From CADEFQ01 sp035433705 (lineage in GTDB: Bacteria; Pseudomonadota; Gammaproteobacteria; Steroidobacterales; Steroidobacteraceae), in NCBI GenBank assembly GCA_035433705.1, contig DAORVK010000004.1, positions 1 through 64,000 on the forward strand: a stretch of DNA of 64,000 bases, in the 5' to 3' direction. The translations under genes and the position numbers were made by a program. How positions within the stretch are numbered: position 1 is the first letter of the stretch; every line of letters starts with the position of its first letter. Shown here in pieces: positions 24,346-32,822 of the stretch. The notes beneath the pieces were generated by a model. The model was not told where the DNA came from, searched no databases, and was given only the letters and a program-made list of their open reading frames with translations.

Positions 24346-24414
24346 ATTATCTGCCTTTTCAATGACAGGCCAAGCGTGAAGACTTGGAGCTGGCTGGTTC
24401 GTGGAGAAGCCCTC

Positions 24415-25467
24415 ATGGTCGATTACATCGGTGTCGAGCGTATCCAGGCGCTCATGGCCCGGGTGGGTGTGGCGCGGCTGCTCACCGGACTTGCGCAAGA
24501 GATTGAAGCCGATTTTCTGCGCTGGAGCGAGTTCGAGAAATCAGCGCGGCACGCGATCCATTCCAGTGTCGGCGTCATCGAGCTGATGCCGACCTCCGAC
24601 GGCAAGCTCTACTCGTTCAAGTACGTCAATGGGCACCCGAAGAACACGGCCGAGGGCCTGCTCACCGTCACGGCGTTCGGTGTGCTGGCGGATGTGAACA
24701 CCGGCTACCCGCTATTGCTGTCAGAGATGACCTATGCGACGGCGCTGCGCACCGCTGCGACTTCGGCGCTTGCGGCGCGCGCACTGGCACGACCTTCCTG
24801 CCGGTCGATGGCCCTGATCGGCAACGGGGCACAGAGCGAGTTTCAGGCGATCGCGTTTCACGCGATGCTCGGCATCCGGGAACTGCGGGTCCATGACACT
24901 GATCCGCGCGCGACCGACAAGCTCATGCGCAATCTCGGTACACAGCGCCTGCCGGGCTTGCACATCGTGCGCTGCGAATCGGCCGCTGCCGCGGTGCGCG
25001 GGGCCGACATCGTGACCACGGTCACGGCCGACAAGTGCAATGCCGTCATCCTCGCGCCGGACTCAATCGAACCGGGTATGCACGTGAACGCACTGGGCGG
25101 CGATTGCCCGGGCAAGACCGAGCTGCATGCGGACATCCTGCGCCGTGCCGACTCGCGCGTCTTCGTCGAGTTCGAGCCGCAGGCGCGCATCGAGGGCGAG
25201 ATCCAGCAGCTCGAGCCCGGATTTGCGGTTACCGAACTGAGTGCCGTGCTCACCGGCAATGCGCGGGGCCGCATCTCAGCGCAGGACGTGACGATTTTCG
25301 ATTCGGTGGGGTTCGCGCTCGAGGACTTCGCGACACTGCGCTTTCTGTACCGGCTCAATCGCGAGCAGGGTGGCGTGCGACCCCGCATTGATCTCGTGCC
25401 GGATCTCGCAGACCCGAAGGATCTTTTCTCCAGCCGACCGGCGATGGCGCAGCGGGCAAGGGCATGA
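24415..25467 (+). CDS. Ornithine cyclodeaminase/mu-crystallin family protein
   Basis: The 350-residue protein from ATG 24415 (ggagaag eight bases before) has the OCD features: LLLSEMTYATALRTAATSALAARALARP, the Rossmann segment MALIGNGAQSEFQAIAF, VTTVTADKCNAVI and HVNALGGDCPGKTEL. The enzyme converts ornithine to proline and ammonia using NAD. Related members act on other imines or lysine. It is coupled by ATGA overlap to the arginase gene, giving a plausible arginine-ornithine-proline route. The divergent Lrp-type protein probably regulates it. Confidence 0.88.
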   Translation: MVDYIGVERIQALMARVGVARLLTGLAQEIEADFLRWSEFEKSARHAIHSSVGVIELMPTSDGKLYSFKYVNGHPKNTAEGLLTVTAFGVLADVNTGYPLLLSEMTYATALRTAATSALAARALARPSCRSMALIGNGAQSEFQAIAFHAMLGIRELRVHDTDPRATDKLMRNLGTQRLPGLHIVRCESAAAAVRGADIVTTVTADKCNAVILAPDSIEPGMHVNALGGDCPGKTELHADILRRADSRVFVEFEPQARIEGEIQQLEPGFAVTELSAVLTGNARGRISAQDVTIFDSVGFALEDFATLRFLYRLNREQGGVRPRIDLVPDLADPKDLFSSRPAMAQRARA

Positions 25468-26597
25468 TCGCGCGCGTGCCGGCACGCACTGCGAGCCTGA
25501 TCGGCGTGCCGACCGACGTCGGCGCGAGCGCGCGCGGCGCGTCGATGGGTCCCGAGGCGTTGCGGGTGGCAGGCCTCCGCGAGGCAATCCTCCGCCGCGG
25601 CATGCAGGTGATCGATCGCGGGAATCTCAGTGGGCCCGCCAATCCCTGCGAGTTGCGCGACGGCGGCTATCGTCACCTGCAGGAGGTCATCGAGTGGAAT
25701 CGCAGCCTGCATGGCGCTGTGCTGGCGGAACTGGCCTCGAATCGCCTGCCGATCGTGCTCGGCGGCGATCACTCCATCGGCATCGGTTCGATCAGCGCGG
25801 TCGCACGGCATTGCCGGGAAAGAGGCAGGAAGCTGCGCGTCCTGTGGCTCGATGCGCACTCGGATTTCAATACGGCAGAGATCTCCCCCAGCGGCAATCT
25901 GCACGGCATGCCGGTGGCCTGCCTGTGCGGATTCGGTCCGCCGGAACTCGTGGCGATCGGAGGCGAGAGGCCTGCCCTGCGGCCGGAGTGGTTGCGACTC
26001 ATCGGTATCCGCAGCGTCGACGACGAAGAAGCCCGCTTCGTCTACCAGCAAGGGCTCGAAGTCTTCGACATGCGCTGCATCGACGAGATCGGTGTGCGCG
26101 AGGCGATGACGCAGGCACTTGCCGGTATCGACGCCGAGACCCACCTGCACGTGAGTTTCGACGTCGATTTCCTCGACCCGCAGATCGCGCCGGGCGTCGG
26201 CACCACCGTGAGGGGCGGGCCGTCCTATCGCGAAGCGCAGCTGTGCATGGAAATGATCGCCGACACCGGGCAACTCGGTTCGCTCGACGTGGTGGAGCTC
26301 AATCCGGCGCTCGATGTGCGCAATCAGACGGCCGCGCTTGCCGTCGAGCTGATCGAGTCGCTGTTCGGCAAGGAAACGCTGGTGCGGCGTCCGGCGATGG
26401 GGCGCCGCCGCGCGCGCGGGCCGGAGAAGTCGCGGGAATTACCGCGCGTGGAACGGATCGATCACCCTGACGCCGGACTTTTCAAAGTCAGTCCGGTTGC
26501 GGGTCGCCATTTCAAGTCCATGGACGAGGGCCGTGGCTGCAATCATGCTGTCCTTGATCGGCATCGACTTGCGGGTAGACCTGAGACGGGCAAGTAG
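25464..26597 (+). CDS. rocF: Arginase, with aberrant C-terminal extension
   Basis: The arginase core (residues 1-308) begins TASLIGVPTDVGASARGASMGPEALR and holds the binuclear Mn2+ ligands: His103 in GGDHS, DAHSD at 130-134 and DVD at 233-235 in SFDVDFLDP. The N-terminal motif favours arginase over agmatinase. It makes ornithine for the adjacent cyclodeaminase. The normal family end (VELIESLFG) is followed by about 70 extra, mostly basic residues that read antisense through the 3' part of vapC. This looks like loss of the original stop when the VapBC module arrived. Confidence 0.88.
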   Translation: MIARVPARTASLIGVPTDVGASARGASMGPEALRVAGLREAILRRGMQVIDRGNLSGPANPCELRDGGYRHLQEVIEWNRSLHGAVLAELASNRLPIVLGGDHSIGIGSISAVARHCRERGRKLRVLWLDAHSDFNTAEISPSGNLHGMPVACLCGFGPPELVAIGGERPALRPEWLRLIGIRSVDDEEARFVYQQGLEVFDMRCIDEIGVREAMTQALAGIDAETHLHVSFDVDFLDPQIAPGVGTTVRGGPSYREAQLCMEMIADTGQLGSLDVVELNPALDVRNQTAALAVELIESLFGKETLVRRPAMGRRRARGPEKSRELPRVERIDHPDAGLFKVSPVAGRHFKSMDEGRGCNHAVLDRHRLAGRPETGK

Positions 26598-26852
26598 CTC
26601 TGCCCACCTGAGTCCCGTGTCACGCTCCCAGGGCAGACAGTGAAGGCGTTGCACGCCGGAATCGAACCAGTGTTCCAGGGCAGAGCGCTTGCGGCCTTTC
26701 GGAAGCAGCAGGATACCGAACCGCAACTCGCCGAGAATGACCGCATCGACCGCGATACGCCCTTCATTGACGCGCAACCATTGGACGACGCGCGAATCCG
26801 GTTCAACCTTCGTGGGCTCTCTCAGGACGTTGGCGTCGACCAGGTACTTCAA
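26439..26852 (-). CDS. vapC: VapC-family PIN-domain toxin
   Basis: The 137-residue PIN domain has acidic residues in MKYLVDANVL, the middle ILGELRFG and IKDSMIAATALVHGL, and the closing ATRNRTDF typical of VapC/FitB ribonucleases. These cut tRNA or rRNA when unchecked. It overlaps its antitoxin by 4 bp (ATGA). Its last 159 bp are antisense to the arginase frame, so transcription of the two is convergent and overlapping. Confidence 0.87.
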   Translation of the reverse strand: MKYLVDANVLREPTKVEPDSRVVQWLRVNEGRIAVDAVILGELRFGILLLPKGRKRSALEHWFDSGVQRLHCLPWERDTGLRWAELLARLRSTRKSMPIKDSMIAATALVHGLEMATRNRTDFEKSGVRVIDPFHAR

Positions 26853-27079
26853 AGCGTATCTGTCGATTCAGACTCGATCGGCTGGAAGTAGCCCTTTTCA
26901 GGGCACCCAAGCAACCAATCCACCGCGCCGTCGTTCGGGCGGGGTGCGCGCCGGATGAGCCGGTAGTCTCCCCGGTCGAGACGCTCGACATCGAACTCCT
27001 GGCCTGGTTCGACGCCGTCCCTCTGCCGCAATTCGGCGGGCAACACGATCTGGCCCTTGGATGAGACGGTAGTCTTCAT
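26849..27079 (-). CDS. vapB: VapB-family AbrB/MazE-type antitoxin
   Basis: The 76-residue protein begins KTTVSSKGQIVLPAELRQRDGVEPGQEF, a swapped-hairpin AbrB/MazE DNA-binding domain. Its C-terminal tail (DWLLGCPEKGYFQPI) is of the kind that enters the PIN active site. It is the first gene of the VapBC operon. An inverted repeat lies just upstream. Confidence 0.87.
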   Translation of the reverse strand: MKTTVSSKGQIVLPAELRQRDGVEPGQEFDVERLDRGDYRLIRRAPRPNDGAVDWLLGCPEKGYFQPIESESTDTL

Positions 27080-27084
27080 CTGAA

Positions 27085-27101
27085 GTAAGATACCGTCTTA
27101 C
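27085..27101. promoter_or_regulatory. Inverted repeat upstream of vapB, candidate autoregulatory operator
   Basis: GTAAGA and TCTTAC flank a 5-bp spacer immediately before the vapB start. A second pair, AGACGGTA (27064-27071) and TACCGTCT (27091-27098), overlaps it. Toxin-antitoxin complexes of this type bind such repeats. Confidence 0.45.
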
Positions 27102-27112
27102 CATTGTGGTCG

Positions 27113-27721
27113 TCAATCGACCGGCGGGCAGGCCTGCTGCTTTGACCGCATCAGCTTCATCAGCTCATCGAACTTCACGAGGTCGGCGGGGTCGGGCGGG
27201 GGGCCGTCGCCGCCCAGAAAAGCGCCGAAGACGGACGCACCGTCCTTGTCGTAGACCAGCACTCCGCGCGGGCTGACCTCGCCCTTGTTCTTCCCGGGCA
27301 GCTGCACCGCGTAGAGGGCGGAGTACAGGTCGGGCCGCAGGTGGCCGCGCAGCGGGTGCGTGTACTCGATGTTGAAGTACTGGCTCGTCTTCGACGGCGT
27401 GCCCTTGCCCACGGCGCTCCTCACCTCGAAGACGTTCGGCCCCTTCATGATCAGGAAGGTTGCTTCCTTCCAGGCACCCATCGCCGCCCAGATCTCGGCG
27501 AAATCTGCACCGGGCGCCGACGCTGCAACGTTTGCGCCGAGGGCGCTCGCCACGNNNNNNNNNNNNNNNNNNNNNNNNNNNNNNNNNNNNNNNNNNNNNN
27601 NNNNNNNNNNNNNNNNNNNNNNNNNNNNNNNNNNNNNNNNNNNNNNNNNNNNNNCGAGGGCGCTCGCCACGAAACCCGAACAGACGAGCAGTGAGGCAGC
27701 GGTTCGGGTCTGGCGCGACAT
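27113..27721 (-). CDS. Secreted protein of unknown function, interrupted by assembly gap
   Basis: It starts at ATG 27721 with a Sec-type leader (SRQTRTAASLLVCSGFVASALGANVAA once the gap is closed). The 100-N run is flanked by an identical 17-bp sequence, and merging it gives a continuous 163-residue protein. The mature part (GADFAEIWAAMGAWKEATFLI, EYTHPLRGHLRPDLYSALYAV) matches no family I recognise. It ends with PADLVKFDELMKLMRSKQQACPPVD. It follows the nitrilase gene by 2 bp, the third gene of a small operon. Confidence 0.7.
   Translation of the reverse strand: MSRQTRTAASLLVCSGFVASALXXXXXXXXXXXXXXXXXXXXXXXXXXXXXXXXXXVASALGANVAASAPGADFAEIWAAMGAWKEATFLIMKGPNVFEVRSAVGKGTPSKTSQYFNIEYTHPLRGHLRPDLYSALYAVQLPGKNKGEVSPRGVLVYDKDGASVFGAFLGGDGPPPDPADLVKFDELMKLMRSKQQACPPVD
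27555..27654. other. 100-N scaffold gap, probably a 17-bp contig overlap
   Basis: Exactly 100 N. The 17 bases before the gap (27538-27554) recur directly after it (27655-27671). Merging them keeps the flanking reading frame open. Confidence 0.8.
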
Positions 27722-27723
27722 GG

Positions 27724-28746
27724 CTAATCCTTCTTCCAGAGGCTCCGGTCGCCGAGATAGCGCGCCGCATCGCGGCCGTCGGTTGGCTGGTAGTGCGTGT
27801 AGAGGTTCGGCGGAAAGGTCTCGGCGTAGTTCGCGTAGAGGTCTCTGTAGAGCGACGGGTGGATGTTCGGCAGGCGCCGTTTCTCGCGGAACGCCTTGAT
27901 CGGGATACGCGCGAGTACCGGGCCTTCGGCTGGCGAATTTGCCTTCGCGAGCTGCGCGCCATCAGGGCCGTAGATCGCGCTGCCGCCTGAGCTCATGTCT
28001 TCGAATGAGCCGGGGTTGCCCGGCGAGATCGCGTTGTTCGCGATCGCGGTGTACATCTGGTTGTAGCGTGCGTTGGCGCGGATGTCGTACTCGTCGAAGC
28101 CGCCCGTCGCTGTGCGCAGCATGATCTCGCCGCCCCGGAGCGCGAAGGCCCGGATGATCTCCGGCTCGAGTTGTGTCGAGGTGGTGCAGAGATTGCCGAT
28201 CGGCGTGCGGGTTACCGGCACCACTTCTTCGTGGCCGTACATCTCGATGTACTGGTCGAGCACATCGAAGATCGTCGTCGTGAAGATCTCGAATGCGCCA
28301 CCGAACAGGCCCTTGATGTTGCGCGCCTTCCAGTGGCGGCCGACGATCTTCCCTTCGCCGTCGATGATCGTCGCAATCGACAGCACATGTTTCGGCCATG
28401 CGGGGTCGCGCGCGTACGAGCCGAACACCACGTAACAGCCGTAGCGCTTCGCGCGCGCCGCGATCGCCTCGGTCTCCGGGCCCGGAATTTCGATCGCGAC
28501 TTTCAGCAGTTCTTCGCGACTCCAGCGCGCGTCGAAGCCTGTGAGTGGAAACTCGTGGAACATCACGAGGTTCTTCGGCCCGAGCCAGCCGTTGGCCGCG
28601 TCGATGAGCCCGAGCATGTGCGCGAGATTCTCGCCGAGGCTCGCGTCCCGGTTTCTTGCATCGACCGCACGCACGCGCGACTGGACCACGCACAGCGAGA
28701 TCTCCTCGCGCGCGAGCGGCACAGCCTCGTATTGCGGGTGACTCAT
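27724..28746 (-). CDS. Nitrilase-superfamily amidohydrolase, atypical
   Basis: The 340-residue protein has the nitrilase fold with a probable triad of Glu65 (FHEFPLTGF), Lys140 (GRHWKARN) and Cys187 (GNLCTTSTQLEPEIIR). The usual cysteine motif places Pro-Glu six to seven residues after the cysteine; here it is eight to nine, an insertion in the active-site elbow. The C-terminal region has YRDLYANYAETFPPNLYTHY. Family members hydrolyse nitriles, amides or N-carbamoyl compounds; substrate unknown. It lies between a multi-pass membrane-protein gene (19 bp upstream) and a secreted-protein gene (2 bp downstream). Confidence 0.83.
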   Translation of the reverse strand: MSHPQYEAVPLAREEISLCVVQSRVRAVDARNRDASLGENLAHMLGLIDAANGWLGPKNLVMFHEFPLTGFDARWSREELLKVAIEIPGPETEAIAARAKRYGCYVVFGSYARDPAWPKHVLSIATIIDGEGKIVGRHWKARNIKGLFGGAFEIFTTTIFDVLDQYIEMYGHEEVVPVTRTPIGNLCTTSTQLEPEIIRAFALRGGEIMLRTATGGFDEYDIRANARYNQMYTAIANNAISPGNPGSFEDMSSGGSAIYGPDGAQLAKANSPAEGPVLARIPIKAFREKRRLPNIHPSLYRDLYANYAETFPPNLYTHYQPTDGRDAARYLGDRSLWKKD

Positions 28747-28765
28747 CGGAGCAGGGCGCCGGCGA

Positions 28766-29731
28766 CTATTTCGCCGGCGTCTTGTTCGTGCCGCCCGCCG
28801 CCACCTGCTGACGCGACAGTTCGGCCTTCACGTGCGCCGGCGTGCGTACTGCCAGCCAGGCCGCGATGATGAGACCGCCGGTGAAGAGACCCATCTCGAG
28901 GCCGTACTCCCAGGGCTTTTCCCAGAACTCGGTGAACAGGTGCCAGCGCCCGGCGATTTCGACGGCGTTCCAGCCGATGATCGCGGTCGGAATGCCGTAG
29001 CGGATCGCGGTGGTCACCTTCCAGAACTTCATCAGGCGCAGGAAAAGGTAGGCCGCCCAGATCACCATGAGGAAGAAAATGACGTAGGTCACCGGGTGGT
29101 GGTCACCGAGGATGTTCTCGTCGTAGATGAACAGCAGCATCAGGTAGCAGAACCAGAGCACGTAGATCGTCTCGAGCGAGGTGATCGCCGCGAAATTGCG
29201 CTGGTGCGCCGGGTTCGGCTTGCCGGTCTTCAGGTGGCCGTGCCGCTGGATCCACAGGAACATGTTGCACTTCGTCTCCTTGTTGAGGAGGAAGTACGCG
29301 AGCGTTGACATCATCACGCCGACCGAGGACATCATCACAAGATACTCGGCCTTGGTCGCAATCTCGCCCGGCACGCGCGCGTCCATCAGGTCCGGCACGC
29401 CGAGGGTGTGCGCCGACCACACGAAGGAGAATTCGATCCAGCCGGTCCAAAGGAAAGTGCCGGCCCAGAACCCGAGCCAGGTGGCCGAGACTTCGTTCGA
29501 CTTGCGCATGCCGATGACCAGCAGCACGGCGCCGAAGAGGCCCATCGCGAACGCTGACTGGAAGACGTACTTCTCGCCGAAAATGTCTTCCATCAGGATC
29601 ATGACCGTGTGCCCAAGAGCCTGCACGACGAACACGATCACGAAGGCGAGGAGGCCGATGTAGGGCGGCCGGTACAGCAACCTCTTCAGGGCACTCGGCG
29701 GGGCGGCAGTCTCATTCGACACGGCATTCAT
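28766..29731 (-). CDS. Multi-pass membrane protein of unknown function
   Basis: The 321-residue protein has about seven to eight hydrophobic helices: YIGLLAFVIVFVVQALGHTVM, GFWAGTFLWTGWIEFSFVW, EYLVMMSSVGVMMSTLAYF, LETIYVLWFCYLMLLFIYD, YVIFFLMVIWAAYLFL and GLFTGGLIIAAWLAV. Histidines and glutamates near helix ends (ALGHTVMILMED, DHHPVTYV, AGRWHLFTEFWEKPWEYG) could bind heme or metal. No family is recognised. It heads an operon with the nitrilase and the secreted protein, so it may be an anchor, transporter or redox partner for them. Confidence 0.72.
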   Translation of the reverse strand: MNAVSNETAAPPSALKRLLYRPPYIGLLAFVIVFVVQALGHTVMILMEDIFGEKYVFQSAFAMGLFGAVLLVIGMRKSNEVSATWLGFWAGTFLWTGWIEFSFVWSAHTLGVPDLMDARVPGEIATKAEYLVMMSSVGVMMSTLAYFLLNKETKCNMFLWIQRHGHLKTGKPNPAHQRNFAAITSLETIYVLWFCYLMLLFIYDENILGDHHPVTYVIFFLMVIWAAYLFLRLMKFWKVTTAIRYGIPTAIIGWNAVEIAGRWHLFTEFWEKPWEYGLEMGLFTGGLIIAAWLAVRTPAHVKAELSRQQVAAGGTNKTPAK

Positions 29732-29867
29732 ACTCGGTTCTCCGGCATCTCGGGATATTGCAGTTTGGCTGCCACGCCAGTCTAGGCAGGGTGTCCGGTG
29801 GCGTGTGTCAATGGCGTGTCAACACCCGCCGAAACGCCCGATTGTAGCGAGCGCGTCCACCTGTCGG

Positions 29868-31238
29868 CTAACTCACCTGCGCCGCCGGCAGGTGTACATC
29901 GAGGATGAGTCCGCTTTCGGGGCGGGCCCGCGCAACCACGCTGCCGCCGTGCAGGGTGAAAACGCGCCGCGCGATCGCAAGTCCAAGCCCTGTGCCGCCG
30001 GGCGTGGCGGCGACGCTACCGGGTCGCGGCACCCGAAACCAGGGCTCGAAAATACGCTCGAGATATTCAGCAGGAACGCCCGGGCCCGAGTCGAGGACTT
30101 CGACGTGAATCTCCTCGCCGGCCGTGCTGATGATCTCGACGAGTCCCCCCGCGCCACTGTGCCGGACGGCATTGCGCGTGAGGTTCTCGAAGGCGCTGTG
30201 CAGCAGGTCGGGGTCGCCGACCACGAGCAGATCAGGCGCCGGGCGCAGCGCAAGCCGGACACCCCTGCCCGCCGCTTCGATCCCGGCGTCCTCGACGATT
30301 TCGCGCAGCACGTCGTCGAGGCGCACGAGGCGCCGCGTCATCGAGGTCGCGTCGTCGAGGCGTGAATAGCGCAGGATGTCGCCGATCAGTATGTCCATGC
30401 GACGGATCTCGCGCTCGATGCGCTCGCGATCGAGCGCGCTGATACCCTCGCGGTGCGCCGAGAGGACCGTCGCCGCCTGCAGGCGGGTCAGCGGCGAACG
30501 CAGCTCGTGCGAGACGTCGCGCAGCAGCCGCTGCCGATACTCGAGCAGGTTCGCGAGCCGGTCCGCCATTGCGTTGAAATCCATCGCGAGCGCGCCGATC
30601 TCATCCGCGCGCTCCGCGATTCGCGTGGGCACGCGCGCATCGACCCGTCCCGAGGCGAGCCCGCGTACCGCGAGCTGCAGCTCCATGAGGGGTCGCGTGA
30701 GCGCACGCGCGACCAGCCATGCGGCTGCGGCGATCACGAGGAGCGCGACCGTGAGCAGTGCGAGCGTGGTGGTACTGCTGCCCCATGGGCCGACGTTGCG
30801 CGGCATCACGAACATCGACAGCACTGCGCCGTCGCGCCCGATCAGCTGCGGCGCAAGCACCGTGGGGCGGTAATTGCCGGGATGTGCGTCGGGGCCGTGC
30901 GCCGCGATGGCGCGCATCATGCGCGCAGCCCATCCCGGCAGCTCGCGGCCGCGAATCTCGGAGCCGTCCGGGGCGAGCACGTAGATCGTGACGTCGCGCG
31001 GCACGCCCGTATCGCTGCGCTCGAGCCAGGTACGCAGACCGTCGGCGCCGCCCGCCGAGAAGGCGTTGGCCGCCTCGCGCCCAAGGGGGCTCTGCCGGGC
31101 GTGCACGTAGCCTTCGAGCTCGTGCGAAACGAGGAGAGCGGTCGTGACGAGCGCGAACACGATGAACAGCAGGATTGCCGCCGCGACCGTGAGAAAGAGT
31201 CGCCAGTAGAGCGGCGAGCCGGGCGGGCGCAGCGTCAA
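29868..31238 (-). CDS. Sensor histidine kinase (CpxA/RstB-like)
   Basis: The 456-residue kinase has TM1 at about 12-37, a ~120-residue periplasmic sensor, TM2 at about 160-182, a HAMP linker, HisKA with DVSHELRSPLTR (phosphorylated His), and an HATPase with ENLTRNAVRHS, DSGPGVP and GGTGLGLAIARRV. Its start overlaps the response-regulator stop by 4 bp. It presumably senses an envelope signal and phosphorylates that regulator. No sensed ligand can be inferred. Confidence 0.9.
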   Translation of the reverse strand: MTLRPPGSPLYWRLFLTVAAAILLFIVFALVTTALLVSHELEGYVHARQSPLGREAANAFSAGGADGLRTWLERSDTGVPRDVTIYVLAPDGSEIRGRELPGWAARMMRAIAAHGPDAHPGNYRPTVLAPQLIGRDGAVLSMFVMPRNVGPWGSSTTTLALLTVALLVIAAAAWLVARALTRPLMELQLAVRGLASGRVDARVPTRIAERADEIGALAMDFNAMADRLANLLEYRQRLLRDVSHELRSPLTRLQAATVLSAHREGISALDRERIEREIRRMDILIGDILRYSRLDDATSMTRRLVRLDDVLREIVEDAGIEAAGRGVRLALRPAPDLLVVGDPDLLHSAFENLTRNAVRHSGAGGLVEIISTAGEEIHVEVLDSGPGVPAEYLERIFEPWFRVPRPGSVAATPGGTGLGLAIARRVFTLHGGSVVARARPESGLILDVHLPAAQVS

Positions 31239-31951
31239 GAGGGCGCCTCGGCGACATCGAGCACGTAGCCGTGGCTGCGTACGCCGCGGATGCGCGGATT
31301 GTCGACATGGGCGTCAGCGAGCTTGCGGCGCAGCTTGCTCATGATGGTGTCGATGCTGCGATCGTAGGGCTCGAGCGGACGCTGCAGTGCGAATTCCGTG
31401 AGCTCATTGCGTGACAGCACTTCGCCGTGGTGGCGCATCAGGACTTCGATGACACGCATTTCCGCGGGCGTCAGCGCGATCAGGTGGCCGTCCGACGAGA
31501 GTTCGAAGCGCCGCAGGTCAAGACGCAGGGACCCGGACGTGAGCTCGTTGCGGGTGGCTACGGTGGCGTCGCGCGTCGGTGCGCGTTTCAGGATCGCGCG
31601 GATGCGGGCTGTGAGCTCGAGCGGATTGAAGGGTTTGGCGAGATAGTCGTCGGCGCCGCCCGTGAGCCCTGCGATGCGCTCCGCCTCCGCGCCGCGCGCG
31701 GTGAGCATGATCACGGGCACGTCGGAGGTCTGGCGCAGGCGTGCAAGCACCTCGAAGCCGCTGATTCCCGGCAGCATCACGTCGAGCACGATGAGGTCCG
31801 GCGGGCTCAAAGCGACCTGTCCGAGCGCCGCTTCGCCGCTCGTGACGCCTGCAACTTCAAAGCCGTGCAACTGCAGGATCTCGCCGAGCATCGACGCGAG
31901 GCTTGCGTCGTCGTCGACCAGCAGGATGCGCGGGCAATGGTGCGGCGTCAT
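31235..31951 (-). CDS. OmpR-family response regulator
   Basis: The 238-residue protein has a receiver domain (ILLVDDDASLASML with acidic pocket, phospho-acceptor in DLIVLDVMLPG, MLTARG, LAKPF) and a C-terminal winged-helix DNA-binding domain (LTPAEMRVIEVLMRHHGEVLSR, RSIDTIMSKLRRKL, RGVRSHGYVL). It is the first gene of the two-gene operon with the histidine kinase and resembles CpxR in length and motifs. It diverges from the LOG gene at 32008. Confidence 0.92.
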   Translation of the reverse strand: MTPHHCPRILLVDDDASLASMLGEILQLHGFEVAGVTSGEAALGQVALSPPDLIVLDVMLPGISGFEVLARLRQTSDVPVIMLTARGAEAERIAGLTGGADDYLAKPFNPLELTARIRAILKRAPTRDATVATRNELTSGSLRLDLRRFELSSDGHLIALTPAEMRVIEVLMRHHGEVLSRNELTEFALQRPLEPYDRSIDTIMSKLRRKLADAHVDNPRIRGVRSHGYVLDVAEAPS

Positions 31952-32007
31952 GGTCGCTGCGAAGGATAAGGTATCTTGCGGGCCTTTCGTGCCGGAGAAA
32001 TGCAGAT

Positions 32008-32675
32008 ATGACAGACGACCGTGCGGTCAGCGCCCCCTCGAACGCAGCGCAGATGTCATCTCCCTCGTATCGCCTGCCCGCACTGGACCAGGACTACCTG
32101 CTGGGCGACTCGATGCGCGGCGTGCGCTTCCTGCTCGAATACTCGAAGGCGGAGGAGGCGCTGCGACGCTGGCACGTGCGCTCGACCCTCGTCGTGTTCG
32201 GCACGGCGCGCGCGCGCGAGCACGATCGCGGCCAGGCGGGGGCCTGGTACGCCGAGGCGCGTCGCTTCGCGCGCATCGCCTCCGAACGGGGTGGTGCGCT
32301 GCGCACCGAGGGTTGCCAGCGCGACAACGTGATCGCGACGGGCGGCGGGCCCGGCATCATGGCAGCGGCCAACCGCGGCGCGACCGAGGCGGGCGCGCCC
32401 TCCATCGGCTTCAACATTACCCTGCCGCAGGAACAGGAGCCGAACCCCTGGTCGACGCCCGAGCTCACGTTCCGTTTCCACTATTTTGCGATGCGCAAGA
32501 TGCACCTCGCCATGCGCGCGAACGCGCTCGTGGTGTTTCCGGGCGGCTTCGGCACGCTCGATGAGCTGTTCGAGATCCTCACCCTGCAACAGACGAACAA
32601 GGCCCCGCGCATCCCGACGGTGCTCGTCGATGAGGCTTACTGGACTTCGGTGATCAATTTTCGCGCCCTCGCCGC
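32008..32675 (+). CDS. LOG-family protein, 3' end lost in assembly gap
   Basis: From ATG 32008 (MTDDRAVSAPSNAAQ) 222 residues are readable before the N run. Motifs are ATGGGPGIMAAANRGATEAG and FPGGFGTLDELFEILTL, and the long N-terminal region (LPALDQDYLLGDSMRGVRFLLEY) places it in the longer LOG subgroup. Only the last few dozen residues should be missing. After the gap two short frames end at stops near 32811-32815; which one is the true end cannot be decided. Confidence 0.85.
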
Positions 32676-32775
32676 NNNNNNNNNNNNNNNNNNNNNNNNN
32701 NNNNNNNNNNNNNNNNNNNNNNNNNNNNNNNNNNNNNNNNNNNNNNNNNNNNNNNNNNNNNNNNNNNNNNNNNNN
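32676..32775. other. 100-N scaffold gap of unknown true size
   Basis: Exactly 100 N with no shared sequence at its borders, so some sequence, including the 3' end of the LOG gene, is truly missing. Confidence 0.9.
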
Positions 32776-32822
32776 GAGCAGCGCGATCAACGGGGGCAGC
32801 GCGACTCCGGTAACATAGCGCC

